64,000 nt of DNA, from contig DLLF01000002.1 of the NCBI GenBank assembly GCA_002477945.1, positions 202,357-266,356 of the forward strand, given 5' to 3'. The notes beneath the pieces are model-generated. The model was not told the origin of the DNA and searched no databases. It saw only the letters and a program-made list of their open reading frames with translations. Of this stretch, positions 27,253 to 35,550 are shown one piece after another. Within the stretch, counting starts at the first letter, position 1. Every line of letters begins with the position of its first letter. Source of the stretch: Bacteroidales bacterium UBA7569 (GTDB lineage Bacteria > Bacteroidota > Bacteroidia > Bacteroidales > Paludibacteraceae). The position numbers and the translations under genes were made by a program.

Positions 27253-28089
27253 TTACTGCAATTTCCAATCCTCTGCATACAGTTCGAGTTCGTGCGCCTG
27301 CACCGTATCGCCCTGCAGGAGCGACTGCTGTGCCTGAGCAAGATAGAGCGATGCAATGTGCTGCTGCAGTTCAGGACGCAGACTGATGATTTCTTCCTGC
27401 CCCGGTTTCAATGTCAGAGAAAGATTCAGCAGATCCCATGCAAAGAGGGCATCGCTCAGACGAGAGGACGAGCAGTAGAGCCGCAGCCTTTCATTACACT
27501 TCTGCAAGAGGAGTTGCATATTCGAGGAGCGTTCTTCTTCCGTAACCAGGTATTTTTGCAAGAGCAGGAGATAGTATTCCCGTGCCGTATCAACATCATG
27601 GGAAAGAAGTGCGGCATCGGCTTTGACAAGAAGCAGGTTGACCACACGGGAGCGTTCGGAGTCGTAATGCCCCGTAAAGTAACTCACTTCCGGCTGCCAT
27701 ACCCAACGGTCGTTCGTGCCATGCAGAGGAAGAGGTACATCAGAGAGATGCGTATAGATTTCGTCCAACAACCGGTATATCTCGCACCGTTCCATGGCTT
27801 GCAAGATGTCGTTTTCATCGGGCAGGTTTTGCAACCGCCGGTGCGTATCCTCGTCCATTTTTTCCCAGCGGTAGTATATAAAATCGGCCGCTGCCCTGTT
27901 GGAGGGCTGAAGAGAAAGCACATACGTGGCAGTATCCATGGCTTCGAGGTATTGATCAGCACGCCAAAGCCGCTCCATAGACATTACGAGACGAGGGATG
28001 CTTGGTTTGCGTTTCTGTTGTGCAACGGCCGTGAAAGCCGTGCAAGCCGAAACAGACAGAAGAAAGAGTATTTTTACGTAATTTTTCAT
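27253..28089 (-). CDS. Secreted TPR-like protein of unknown function
   Basis: A 278-residue protein with a signal peptide (MKNYVKILFLLSVSACTAFTAVAQ). The mature part is mainly helical and suggests tetratricopeptide-like repeats (for example DQYLEAMDTATYVLSLQPSNRAAADFI in parts, and later YLAQAQQSLLQGDTVQA). No catalytic motif is visible. It is probably periplasmic or attached to the outer membrane; Cys16 sits in the signal region but not in a convincing lipobox. It leads the group TrmH-SUI1-AddA-MurF/Alr with a 14-bp gap. Confidence 0.7.
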   Translation of the reverse strand: MKNYVKILFLLSVSACTAFTAVAQQKRKPSIPRLVMSMERLWRADQYLEAMDTATYVLSLQPSNRAAADFIYYRWEKMDEDTHRRLQNLPDENDILQAMERCEIYRLLDEIYTHLSDVPLPLHGTNDRWVWQPEVSYFTGHYDSERSRVVNLLLVKADAALLSHDVDTAREYYLLLLQKYLVTEEERSSNMQLLLQKCNERLRLYCSSSRLSDALFAWDLLNLSLTLKPGQEEIISLRPELQQHIASLYLAQAQQSLLQGDTVQAHELELYAEDWKLQ

Positions 28090-28150
28090 TTGTACACGGA
28101 AAGATGTATTATAGTGTTGTGCGTTATGATTGATTGTTCATATTGTCGGA

Positions 28151-28194
28151 CCGCCCTCCCGTTGAGGGGTCGTTCAGGTCTCGTCGAGGGGTCG
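28151..28194 (-). repeat. 11-bp array D (3 units)
   Basis: On the minus strand: CGACCCCTCGA, CGAGACCTGAA, CGACCCCTCAA, then CGGGAGGGCGG. It lies after the lipB stop and before the TPR-like gene. Confidence 0.75.
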
Positions 28195-28233
28195 TACATA
28201 CAAGCCCCACCCTATCGGCCTCAATGCTATGTT

Positions 28234-28929
28234 TCATTTAATATACTTCATCGGTTCGGAAAAACAAGAGCGGGCTTCACGGAACAAGACATCACGCACT
28301 TCGTCCATATCTATCTGCCGAGACAGTTCTTTCTGCATAGAAGTCACGGTTTTGTCGGTGAACCCACAGGGATTGATATAAGAAAACCATGCGAGATTGG
28401 TGTTTACGTTGAGTGCAAAGCCGTGCATGGTAACGAAACGGGACGCCCGAACCCCTATGGCACATATCTTACGGGCCTGCGCAGTGTGCGGTTCGATCCA
28501 CACCCCCGTAGCCCCTTGCAAGCGTTCTCCCCGTATTCCATAGACTGCCAACACATTGATGATGAGTTGTTCCAAAAGAAATATATAGTTTTTCAGACCG
28601 ATATGGAACTGTTCCAAGTCCATAATGGGATAGCCCGTCCATTGTCCCGGTCCGTGAAACGTGATATCGCCCCCTCTATCCACACGAAGAAGTGCCGCCC
28701 CTACGTTTGCCAATTGTTCTTCGGAAAGCAACATATTGGAAGCGTGACCATGCCTGCCAAGCGTATAAACGGGAAGATGCTGACAAAGAATGAAATCGTT
28801 ATCGGGCAACAATCCCGAGGCTTTCTGCTGCAACTTCTCCGCAAAGAGTTGCTCCTGCCTGTTCCACGCTGCAGGATAGTCGATCGTTTGCCAATCGACA
28901 CAATGTATTATCGGTTTTGAAGGTTGCAT
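28234..28929 (-). CDS. lipB: Lipoyl(octanoyl) transferase
   Basis: The 231-residue enzyme transfers octanoate from acyl-carrier protein to lipoyl domains. Motifs of LipB are clear: YTLGRHGHASNML, RGGDITFHGPGQ, TGVWIE, RKICAIGVRASRFVTMHG with the catalytic Lys, and FSYINPCGF with the catalytic Cys. The start at 28929 (MQPSKPII) is the one compatible with the promoter at 28960-28990; the longer frame would begin upstream of the transcription start. It is divergent from the U32 gene. Confidence 0.92.
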   Translation of the reverse strand: MQPSKPIIHCVDWQTIDYPAAWNRQEQLFAEKLQQKASGLLPDNDFILCQHLPVYTLGRHGHASNMLLSEEQLANVGAALLRVDRGGDITFHGPGQWTGYPIMDLEQFHIGLKNYIFLLEQLIINVLAVYGIRGERLQGATGVWIEPHTAQARKICAIGVRASRFVTMHGFALNVNTNLAWFSYINPCGFTDKTVTSMQKELSRQIDMDEVRDVLFREARSCFSEPMKYIK

Positions 28930-28954
28930 AAATGAAAAACAATACCTACTTTTG
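28924..28954 (+). promoter_or_regulatory. Promoter of the U32 gene, overlapping lipB
   Basis: TTG (28924-28926), 20 bp, TACTTTTG (28947-28954). The TTG lies inside the lipB coding sequence. Transcription should start near 28961, which selects the ATG at 28972. Confidence 0.6.
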
Positions 28955-28959
28955 CAATG

Positions 28960-28990
28960 CAAAGATACGATATGTCAGGCAAATCTGCAA
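28960..28990 (-). promoter_or_regulatory. Promoter of lipB, overlapping the U32 gene
   Basis: On the minus strand TTG (28988-28990), 20 bp, TATCTTTG (28960-28967). The TTG lies inside the U32 coding sequence and the two -7 boxes are only 5 bp apart. Confidence 0.6.
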
Positions 28991-30786
28991 ATAAAACACC
29001 CATAGAACTTTTGGCTCCCGCACGCGACAAAGCAGTGGGCAAAGCGGCAATCGACTGCGGGGCGGACGCTGTATATACGGGTGCTCCGCGATTCGGAGCA
29101 AGACAGGCGGCAGGTAATTCCAAAGAGAACATAGCAGAACTGGCGGAATACGCCCACAGGTATGACGCCAAAGTGTGGGTAGCCCTGAACACCTTACTTC
29201 GGGATGACGAAATAAGAGATGCCGAGCGAATTGCGTGGGAGATGTATGAAGCAGGGGCAGACGGTCTTATCGTGCAGGATATGGGTCTTTTGGAATGCAA
29301 TCTGCCTCCGATACGTTTGCACGCCTCCACCCAATGCAATAACACGAGCAAGGAGAAAGTTCGTTGGCTGGAAGAAGTCGGATTCAAGCGCGTTGTGTTA
29401 GCCCGCGAGTTAAGCATAGAGGAGATAGCCGCCATACGCGGGGAGACACATATAGAGTTGGAAGCCTTCGTACACGGGGCTTTGTGTGTATCGTATTCGG
29501 GCGAATGTTATTTGAGCGAGGCATTGCAAGGCAGGAGTGCCAATCGCGGTGCATGCGCACAATTATGCCGTATGCCATACGATTTATTGGACAAGGACGG
29601 CTGTTGCATAGCCAAACAAAAATATGTTCTGTCGTTGCACGATATGGACAGGAGCAAGTATCTACGCGAGTTGCTGGACGCAGGCATTACAAGCCTGAAG
29701 ATAGAAGGACGGCTGAAGGGGGAAGAATATGTGAGGAACGTAGTGACCTATTACAGACAAGCCTTAGACAAGATATTCAGCGAACCAGACTCTCCTTACA
29801 GGCAGGCTTCGACGGGAATAACAGAAGCAGGTTTTGTTCCTGACTTAAACAAGACTTTCCACAGGGGCAGCACAGACTATTTCCTTCACCAAAGAACCAC
29901 GGACCTTGCCAATTGGGACACACCAAAATCAACAGGAGAATATATAGGGAACGTGGTGTGCAAGAACCGAGAGTATATTGAAATAGACAGAGACTGCGAT
30001 TTGCACAACGGGGACGGACTGACATTCGAGAACAAAGGATTCAGCGTAAACAAGACAGAGGGCAGGAAGATATACCCGAACCAGATGCCCGACATAAAGA
30101 AAGGAACCGCCCTTTACAGGAATTATGACAAGGTGTTTATTGAAAACATGCTACGGGCAAAGCCGAGCAGAAAAATACCTGTCGCAATCCAGTTGAAACA
30201 AGCAGGGGACACTTACGAACTGCAAATAGGCAAGCACAGGAAGTGTTTTCACTATACAGCCCAAGCAGCAGACAAACCCGAGCAGGCAGCAGAGCGGATC
30301 AAACAACAGTTGCAGAAATTAGGCGGCACTCCCTACACAGCCACAGAAGTACATATCGAGGCAACGTTTGTTCCTTTTATTCCCGCCGGAGTATTGAACC
30401 AATGGCGCAGAGAGACACTGGAAGAAGGCAGTTTTGCATTGTCTGAAGACATTTCCACGCAGGAGGTTGCCAACAGACATATTGCACATCCGCACCTTCC
30501 AGACGACACACCGCATAACTACAGACTGAATGTCCTGAACCAAAAGGCACGGAAATTCTACACACAATGCGGTGCCACGGAGATTGCTCAGGCTTACGAA
30601 GCGACCCATACGCAAGAAGCAAACCTGATGCGATGCAGGTATTGTATTCTGCACGAGATGGGGCAATGCAGGAAACAGCGCAAGGGCAGCGACACAAAAG
30701 AACCGTATTATCTGAGGACACAGAACGGGAAATTACTCCGTCTGGAATTTGACTGCCGGCAGTGTGAGATGCGAATAAAGAATTAG
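28972..30786 (+). CDS. U32-family peptidase-like protein (RlhA-type)
   Basis: The 604-residue protein belongs to the U32 family, whose members RlhA and TrhP act in hydroxylation of 23S rRNA and tRNA. Landmarks are LLAPARDKAVGKAAIDCGADAVYTG (~9-33, in part), VHGALCVSYSGECYLSE (~172) with the family cysteines, and NRGACAQLCRMPYDL (~198), followed by LHDMDRSKYL and SLKIEGRLKG. A C-terminal extension holds another Cys-rich stretch (CRYCILHEMGQC and FDCRQCEMR), so an iron-sulfur site is likely. An ATG 15 bp upstream is less likely because it coincides with or precedes the transcription start. Confidence 0.88.
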   Translation: MSGKSANKTPIELLAPARDKAVGKAAIDCGADAVYTGAPRFGARQAAGNSKENIAELAEYAHRYDAKVWVALNTLLRDDEIRDAERIAWEMYEAGADGLIVQDMGLLECNLPPIRLHASTQCNNTSKEKVRWLEEVGFKRVVLARELSIEEIAAIRGETHIELEAFVHGALCVSYSGECYLSEALQGRSANRGACAQLCRMPYDLLDKDGCCIAKQKYVLSLHDMDRSKYLRELLDAGITSLKIEGRLKGEEYVRNVVTYYRQALDKIFSEPDSPYRQASTGITEAGFVPDLNKTFHRGSTDYFLHQRTTDLANWDTPKSTGEYIGNVVCKNREYIEIDRDCDLHNGDGLTFENKGFSVNKTEGRKIYPNQMPDIKKGTALYRNYDKVFIENMLRAKPSRKIPVAIQLKQAGDTYELQIGKHRKCFHYTAQAADKPEQAAERIKQQLQKLGGTPYTATEVHIEATFVPFIPAGVLNQWRRETLEEGSFALSEDISTQEVANRHIAHPHLPDDTPHNYRLNVLNQKARKFYTQCGATEIAQAYEATHTQEANLMRCRYCILHEMGQCRKQRKGSDTKEPYYLRTQNGKLLRLEFDCRQCEMRIKN

Positions 30787-30870
30787 ACAAAGTTTTTCCG
30801 TCAATTATTGCACACAAAAAGCGAGCGGAGGTATTACTTTTGCTTTCATAACTATTACATATATTCTTTT

Positions 30871-33726
30871 ATGAAACGTATTCTTCTTTGTATGGCAGCC
30901 ATCGGAGTGTTGCAAGTAGAGGCTCAGGTGAAACAGGTGTGGGATTTCGGTGCAGAACAATTCGCCACAAGCGAGTATGAGAATATGCTCTCGGAAGCGG
31001 AAATCAATTCATGGTACGGCGAACAAACGGCTGCCGGTACAAGCGGGGTAAACCTGCCTGCGTTTACGGCTCATGACAGCGTGAACCTGCGGTATAACAC
31101 AAATGGCGCAAGCAACCACAGACTGAGAACATTGAATACGAACGTGACACGCTATGACGAAAAATCGCTGAAAGACGGGGAAGGCAATGTTTACAGAGGA
31201 TATATCTATTCCAACTCGGGGAAACAGCCTTTGGTGTATATAGAACAACGCTATGAGGCAGGTGACAAAGTGGAATTTTACGCAGGCTCGAACGGAAGCC
31301 GAGAGACATATCGGTTGGAATCGCCAAGCGGTGCGATGCAAACAGCAGAATATACGGCATCCGCCAAAATAGAAAAACTGACGTTTTACATAGGTGAGGA
31401 CGGACTACACCGATTCTGCGGGGTAGATGAAAAGTTGGTATTGGCCCGCATTGTGAGAACTCCTGCGAAAAAGGGCATATTGACAGGCGATATTATTACG
31501 CCAGAGGCACTACCGGCAAGTTATGGCATCATATTCCGAAACACACAGACGAACAGTATTTATCAAGCGGAGATTACGGGTAACACTTATAGGGCTGAAC
31601 TGCCGACAGGATACACATACGAAGCAGGGTTAACAAACGCCAACGGCTTTGTTGTAAGCAACGGAACGACCATTCTATTTGAGGAAGACGGACAGAAGAA
31701 AGATTTGCAAATAGAGAAAGTGGAGACGTGCAACATAACAGGTGGTATTACGGGACTTCCTGTGCATGAACTAAACAAACTCACCTTTGAAACGGAAAAA
31801 CCGATAGACAAGGTGTTCGAGCCTATTATTACCATTGATTATGAGAGGGGAAAATACAGTGCAGAAGTGGAAAAAGGGGTGCAGTACAATCTGAAGGCAC
31901 AAGGGGTAAATGATTACCGTTTGACAACCACAGAACTCGCAAGCACTGAGGACAGAGAGTTTACCCTCGTTTTTGAGAAGAAACCAACATGGGGCATAAC
32001 AATCCATGCAACTTTGCAAGGAGAGGAAGAACAACAGACCACGTTATCGGAAACAGATTTGCAAGGAGTTCAATTCGTGTTCAACAACTTAAAAGAGGAA
32101 GGATATGAGTATATCTTCACAGGAACGAAAGATATTGCATTGAGAGACGGAACATACAGCATTGAATGCAGAAATGTGCCAAACACAATGCACCAGATGC
32201 TGACATCGAACCTGCGCATCGACGGGCAAGAAACAACAAAACAGATTGATTTTGAGAGAAACATTGCGGTAGAGACGGTGCTATACAGAAGTATATTGCA
32301 CGTTGGTAAAGAGCAAGAATTCAAGACCATAGGGAGTGCCTTGGAAGAGGCAAGGAGGATGGACAGGACAAGCCATGAAAGAGTTGAAATTCTCATAGAA
32401 CCTGGCAATTATGAAGAGATGTTGTTCGTGGATATCCCGAGCATTACTTTACGGAACTCCTCCAATACCCCCTCCATAGAGTTGAGAAACGGTGGAGTGG
32501 ATATTGCCGAAAATGCCGTACGCATCACAGGTTATTACGGTTGGGGATATGACTATTTCAGTATGGACAAGGACGGCTTCTATAACAAAAGAGTACTGCA
32601 AGTGAACAAAGAAAACGGATATGCCTCTACAGCGAACCCTGCGCAAGGCAATACATTGTGGAATGCAACCGTGGTGGTATCTGCCAGCGACTTCATAGCA
32701 GAGGGAATCATATTTGAGAACTCATTCAATCAATACATCTCCACTCGTGAAGCAGACGATGTACTGACAGAAACCTCCGCCAGCAAGGGTATACGCCCAA
32801 CACAAGCAGGAAACACGGATGTACAGAAACGTACATACAGGGAACGTGCCTGCGCCATAGGTTTCAAGAAGACAGCAGATCGTGCCCATTTGATAGGTTG
32901 CAGAGTCATTTCGAGACAAGACGCCCTCTATGGCGATGAGGGTTGCAGAGTAGCGATAGAAGACGGCATACTGAACGGATCGTGCGATTATATATTCGGC
33001 GGTATGACATTGGTTGCCAAAGGAACAAGATTGGATATGCTCGTAAGCAGCGATCCAAATGATATAGCCTACTTGACAGCCTCCAAAACGAGCAAAGAGG
33101 GGAGAGGATATTTGTTCTATGAATGCAGTATCGGCAGTGCTACGCCTGAGCAAGATATGGTAGAAACAATGACTGCGCAGCCCGGTTACTTGGGACGCCC
33201 ATGGGATGCGAACGGGGAGACAGTATTCTGCAATACTTATATCGGCAAGAGTCGGACTGGAGAATCATTGATAGTTCCGGCAGGCTGGAATAACGGCTTA
33301 GTATCAGGAGGGTCGAATAGAAGTTATGAATATGGCACTATTGAGGAAACAGGTATTGATAATACCGGAAAAAGAGTCTCTTGGGCAGTTGTACTACAAG
33401 AGCCGGTATTGCCAGACGGGACTGAGATAAGTCTCTATAACTTTACCAAAGGAGATGATGGTTGGGATCCTTTTAAGGACAATAAAACATCTGTCCAAAA
33501 GGTTTCGGATATGCCTTTCCTACTATATAGCACGGCAAACGGGATGTTGCAGATAGGTCAAGTGGAAGAAGATACAATGGTGCAAATATACAGCATTGAT
33601 GGCAGAGAACTTTATTCACAGACAATGCATAAGGGTAGCGCAAAGCAATGGGAAATGCCACAAGGTATATATATAGTAAAGACCGGTAGCAAATATGGAG
33701 AATTTTCACAGAAAGTTAGTTTATAA
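30871..33726 (+). CDS. Secreted pectinesterase (CE8) with T9SS-type sorting tail
   Basis: The 951-residue protein has a signal peptide (about 1-18), a long N-terminal region (~20-490) of probable beta-sandwich modules, and a right-handed beta-helix pectin methylesterase domain (~490-850). Active-site motifs are present: RQDALYGDEG (acid/base Asp), NGSCDYIFGG (nucleophile Asp) and YLGRPWD. The last ~75 residues (MVQIYSIDGRELYSQ ... GIYIVKTGSKYGEFSQKV) fit the type IX secretion sorting domain, so it should be exported to the surface. No other pectin-degrading genes are adjacent. A TACTTTTG box at 30835-30842 precedes it, with TTG at 30808 (24-bp spacer, long). Confidence 0.88.
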   Translation: MKRILLCMAAIGVLQVEAQVKQVWDFGAEQFATSEYENMLSEAEINSWYGEQTAAGTSGVNLPAFTAHDSVNLRYNTNGASNHRLRTLNTNVTRYDEKSLKDGEGNVYRGYIYSNSGKQPLVYIEQRYEAGDKVEFYAGSNGSRETYRLESPSGAMQTAEYTASAKIEKLTFYIGEDGLHRFCGVDEKLVLARIVRTPAKKGILTGDIITPEALPASYGIIFRNTQTNSIYQAEITGNTYRAELPTGYTYEAGLTNANGFVVSNGTTILFEEDGQKKDLQIEKVETCNITGGITGLPVHELNKLTFETEKPIDKVFEPIITIDYERGKYSAEVEKGVQYNLKAQGVNDYRLTTTELASTEDREFTLVFEKKPTWGITIHATLQGEEEQQTTLSETDLQGVQFVFNNLKEEGYEYIFTGTKDIALRDGTYSIECRNVPNTMHQMLTSNLRIDGQETTKQIDFERNIAVETVLYRSILHVGKEQEFKTIGSALEEARRMDRTSHERVEILIEPGNYEEMLFVDIPSITLRNSSNTPSIELRNGGVDIAENAVRITGYYGWGYDYFSMDKDGFYNKRVLQVNKENGYASTANPAQGNTLWNATVVVSASDFIAEGIIFENSFNQYISTREADDVLTETSASKGIRPTQAGNTDVQKRTYRERACAIGFKKTADRAHLIGCRVISRQDALYGDEGCRVAIEDGILNGSCDYIFGGMTLVAKGTRLDMLVSSDPNDIAYLTASKTSKEGRGYLFYECSIGSATPEQDMVETMTAQPGYLGRPWDANGETVFCNTYIGKSRTGESLIVPAGWNNGLVSGGSNRSYEYGTIEETGIDNTGKRVSWAVVLQEPVLPDGTEISLYNFTKGDDGWDPFKDNKTSVQKVSDMPFLLYSTANGMLQIGQVEEDTMVQIYSIDGRELYSQTMHKGSAKQWEMPQGIYIVKTGSKYGEFSQKVSL

Positions 33727-33737
33727 TAACCTACAAC

Positions 33738-34469
33738 TTACTCATTCTTTACATCTATAGGGGGTGCCAGTCGCCTTTTACGCCGATTGAAAGATGGATT
33801 CGGCTGAACCTTATGTTCTTTTGGTGAACTTTCAACAATCTCTGAATATACAGACTTACTCAGAGCATTTTTGACCGTCTCAACCATTGAAGCAGAATCT
33901 ATGTACACTGAGATCGAATCCTGCATATCGGGGAAAGCAATGTACCGGAATGCAGAGTCCAAAGGTTGCTCTTGGATAGAATAATCTGTGTAAGGCTTGG
34001 GAAGAATGATATAATAGAGAATGGGAGGACAATGGTATAGCGAAGAATCTACCATATCAGCAACATTTTTCATATTACGGTCTGCTAAGAAACGTCGAGA
34101 AATCTCAGATGACTCTTCCATAACCGCATCACGATCTTCCTTAAGGCGTTGCACCACCTTGCCATAGACAATACGAAACTGTTTCGGATTGTCTGTATAC
34201 CACACCAAAGACGAATCAAACTGCGCTTGTGTGATGTTGTGGTTCATCAGTATTGCCTCATAATAAGCGTTCAAGTCTTCCTCTTTCCCCATATTATAGC
34301 CAGCCACCTGCAATACTCCTTCCGCACTATGTAAATCATATAGAACATCGGTCATCTCTTTGGGTGACAAAACTGAACGCGGCCGCACTGTACAAGAAGA
34401 CAGCACAACCAACAGCAAACCGATACAGAGGAGTGCACTATTCAGTTTTCTTCGATGCGAAAGAAGCAT
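33738..34469 (-). CDS. DUF4296-type lipoprotein
   Basis: A 243-residue lipoprotein with lipobox LSSC near residue 25. The following segment (LSPKEMTDVLYDLHSAEGVLQ) and the later NHNITQAQFDSSLVWYTDNP are typical of the Bacteroidetes DUF4296 family, whose function is unknown. The C-terminus is basic (SFNRRKRRLAPPI). It overlaps the end of lspA by 32 bp; lspA would process its own operon partner. Confidence 0.82.
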   Translation of the reverse strand: MLLSHRRKLNSALLCIGLLLVVLSSCTVRPRSVLSPKEMTDVLYDLHSAEGVLQVAGYNMGKEEDLNAYYEAILMNHNITQAQFDSSLVWYTDNPKQFRIVYGKVVQRLKEDRDAVMEESSEISRRFLADRNMKNVADMVDSSLYHCPPILYYIILPKPYTDYSIQEQPLDSAFRYIAFPDMQDSISVYIDSASMVETVKNALSKSVYSEIVESSPKEHKVQPNPSFNRRKRRLAPPIDVKNE

Positions 34470-35061
34470 TGAAATCTCTGCTATAGAAGATAATGGTAAG
34501 GAAGACGGCAATCGTAATGAAAGAGTCTGCTAAATTGAAGACAGGACGAAAGAAGATTGTCTCTCCTGCGGCATTATGAATCAACGGGAAATAGAGCATA
34601 TCCACCACTTTTCCATAGAAAAACGGAGCATATCCTCCACCAGAAGCAGGAAAAATCGTTGCTACGGAATGGAAAGTGGACTCCGAAAAGATAACTCCGT
34701 AGAACAAGCAATCAATTATGTTGCCCAACGCTCCCACAATCACCAACGCCACCGTCAGAATAAATCCCACACGCGCTCTTTGCTGAATAAGACGATGCAT
34801 ATACCAACACAATATCACAACAAGCACCATACGGAACAGCGTCAAGAACAATTTGTCAAACCATTCTATGCCAAACGCCATACCATCGTTCTCTACAAAA
34901 CACAATGAAAACCACGGAAAGATCTCATGAATCTCCCCTAAATGATAATTGAGTTTGATATATACCTTCAAGGCTTGATCGACCAACAAAAGCAGGACGA
35001 CCAAAGCAGCCACCATCAGGCGGATCGACTTATCGGATAGTCGTTCTCGCTTCTCTCTCAT
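34438..35061 (-). CDS. lspA: Lipoprotein signal peptidase
   Basis: The 207-residue inner-membrane aspartyl protease removes signal peptides of prolipoproteins. Four hydrophobic segments are seen, with VDQALKVYIKLN near the N-terminus and the catalytic Asp residues in GNIIDCLFYG (~111) and FNLADSFI (~185). It overlaps the upstream dksA-type gene by 4 bp and the downstream lipoprotein gene by 32 bp. Confidence 0.93.
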   Translation of the reverse strand: MREKRERLSDKSIRLMVAALVVLLLLVDQALKVYIKLNYHLGEIHEIFPWFSLCFVENDGMAFGIEWFDKLFLTLFRMVLVVILCWYMHRLIQQRARVGFILTVALVIVGALGNIIDCLFYGVIFSESTFHSVATIFPASGGGYAPFFYGKVVDMLYFPLIHNAAGETIFFRPVFNLADSFITIAVFLTIIFYSRDFNASFASKKTE

Positions 35062-35432
35062 TTCTTTTTCTCTTTGGCTTCAATACTGAGCGTTGCATGG
35101 GGTACTACACGGAGACGCTCTTTGGGTATCAGTTTGCCGGTCTCGCGACATATACCGTACGTCTTGTTTTCTATACGGACCAACGCCGCTTTCAAGTTTT
35201 GTATATACTTCATCTGGCGTTGCGCAAGACGTCCCATTTCCTCCTTGTTAAGAACAGAAGCCCCCTCTTCAAGCACCTTGAACAAAGGCGATGTGTCGTT
35301 ATCATCGTTTCCCTCTCCTGCCACCATCTGACGAAGATGCTCATACTCCTCTTGTGCTTTGGCAAGTTTCTCTACAATTATCGCACGGAATTCTTCTAAT
35401 TCCGCATCGGAATAGCGTTTCTTTTCTTCCAT
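35058..35432 (-). CDS. DksA/TraR-family protein with degenerate zinc finger
   Basis: A 124-residue coiled-coil protein of the DksA/TraR group, which bind the RNA polymerase secondary channel. The C-terminal finger reads YGICRETGKLIPKERLRVVPHA: only one Cys remains of the usual four, as in some Bacteroidetes members. It lacks the long N-terminus of DksA. The ATG at 35432 is chosen since a -7 box lies at 35462-35469 and the longer frame would start before it. It begins the operon with lspA and a lipoprotein gene. Confidence 0.85.
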   Translation of the reverse strand: MEEKKRYSDAELEEFRAIIVEKLAKAQEEYEHLRQMVAGEGNDDNDTSPLFKVLEEGASVLNKEEMGRLAQRQMKYIQNLKAALVRIENKTYGICRETGKLIPKERLRVVPHATLSIEAKEKKK

Positions 35433-35461
35433 AGTACGTGTAGTTTCTCTGTTATAGTTTG

Positions 35462-35469
35462 CAAAGATA
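35462..35469 (-). promoter_or_regulatory. -7 box for the dksA-lspA operon
   Basis: TATCTTTG on the minus strand, 30 bp before the chosen ATG. Confidence 0.5.
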
Positions 35470-35550
35470 CGCCTTTTTTTCGCCGGATACAAGTTATCTC
35501 CGTTTTTTTGGCATAATTATTGCCACCATAGCGACAAATTGCATCTCATA

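Noticed and set aside
27292..28920. 542-residue frame on the plus strand
   Set aside because: It runs antisense through the TPR-like gene, an 11-bp array and lipB, with no motif of its own.
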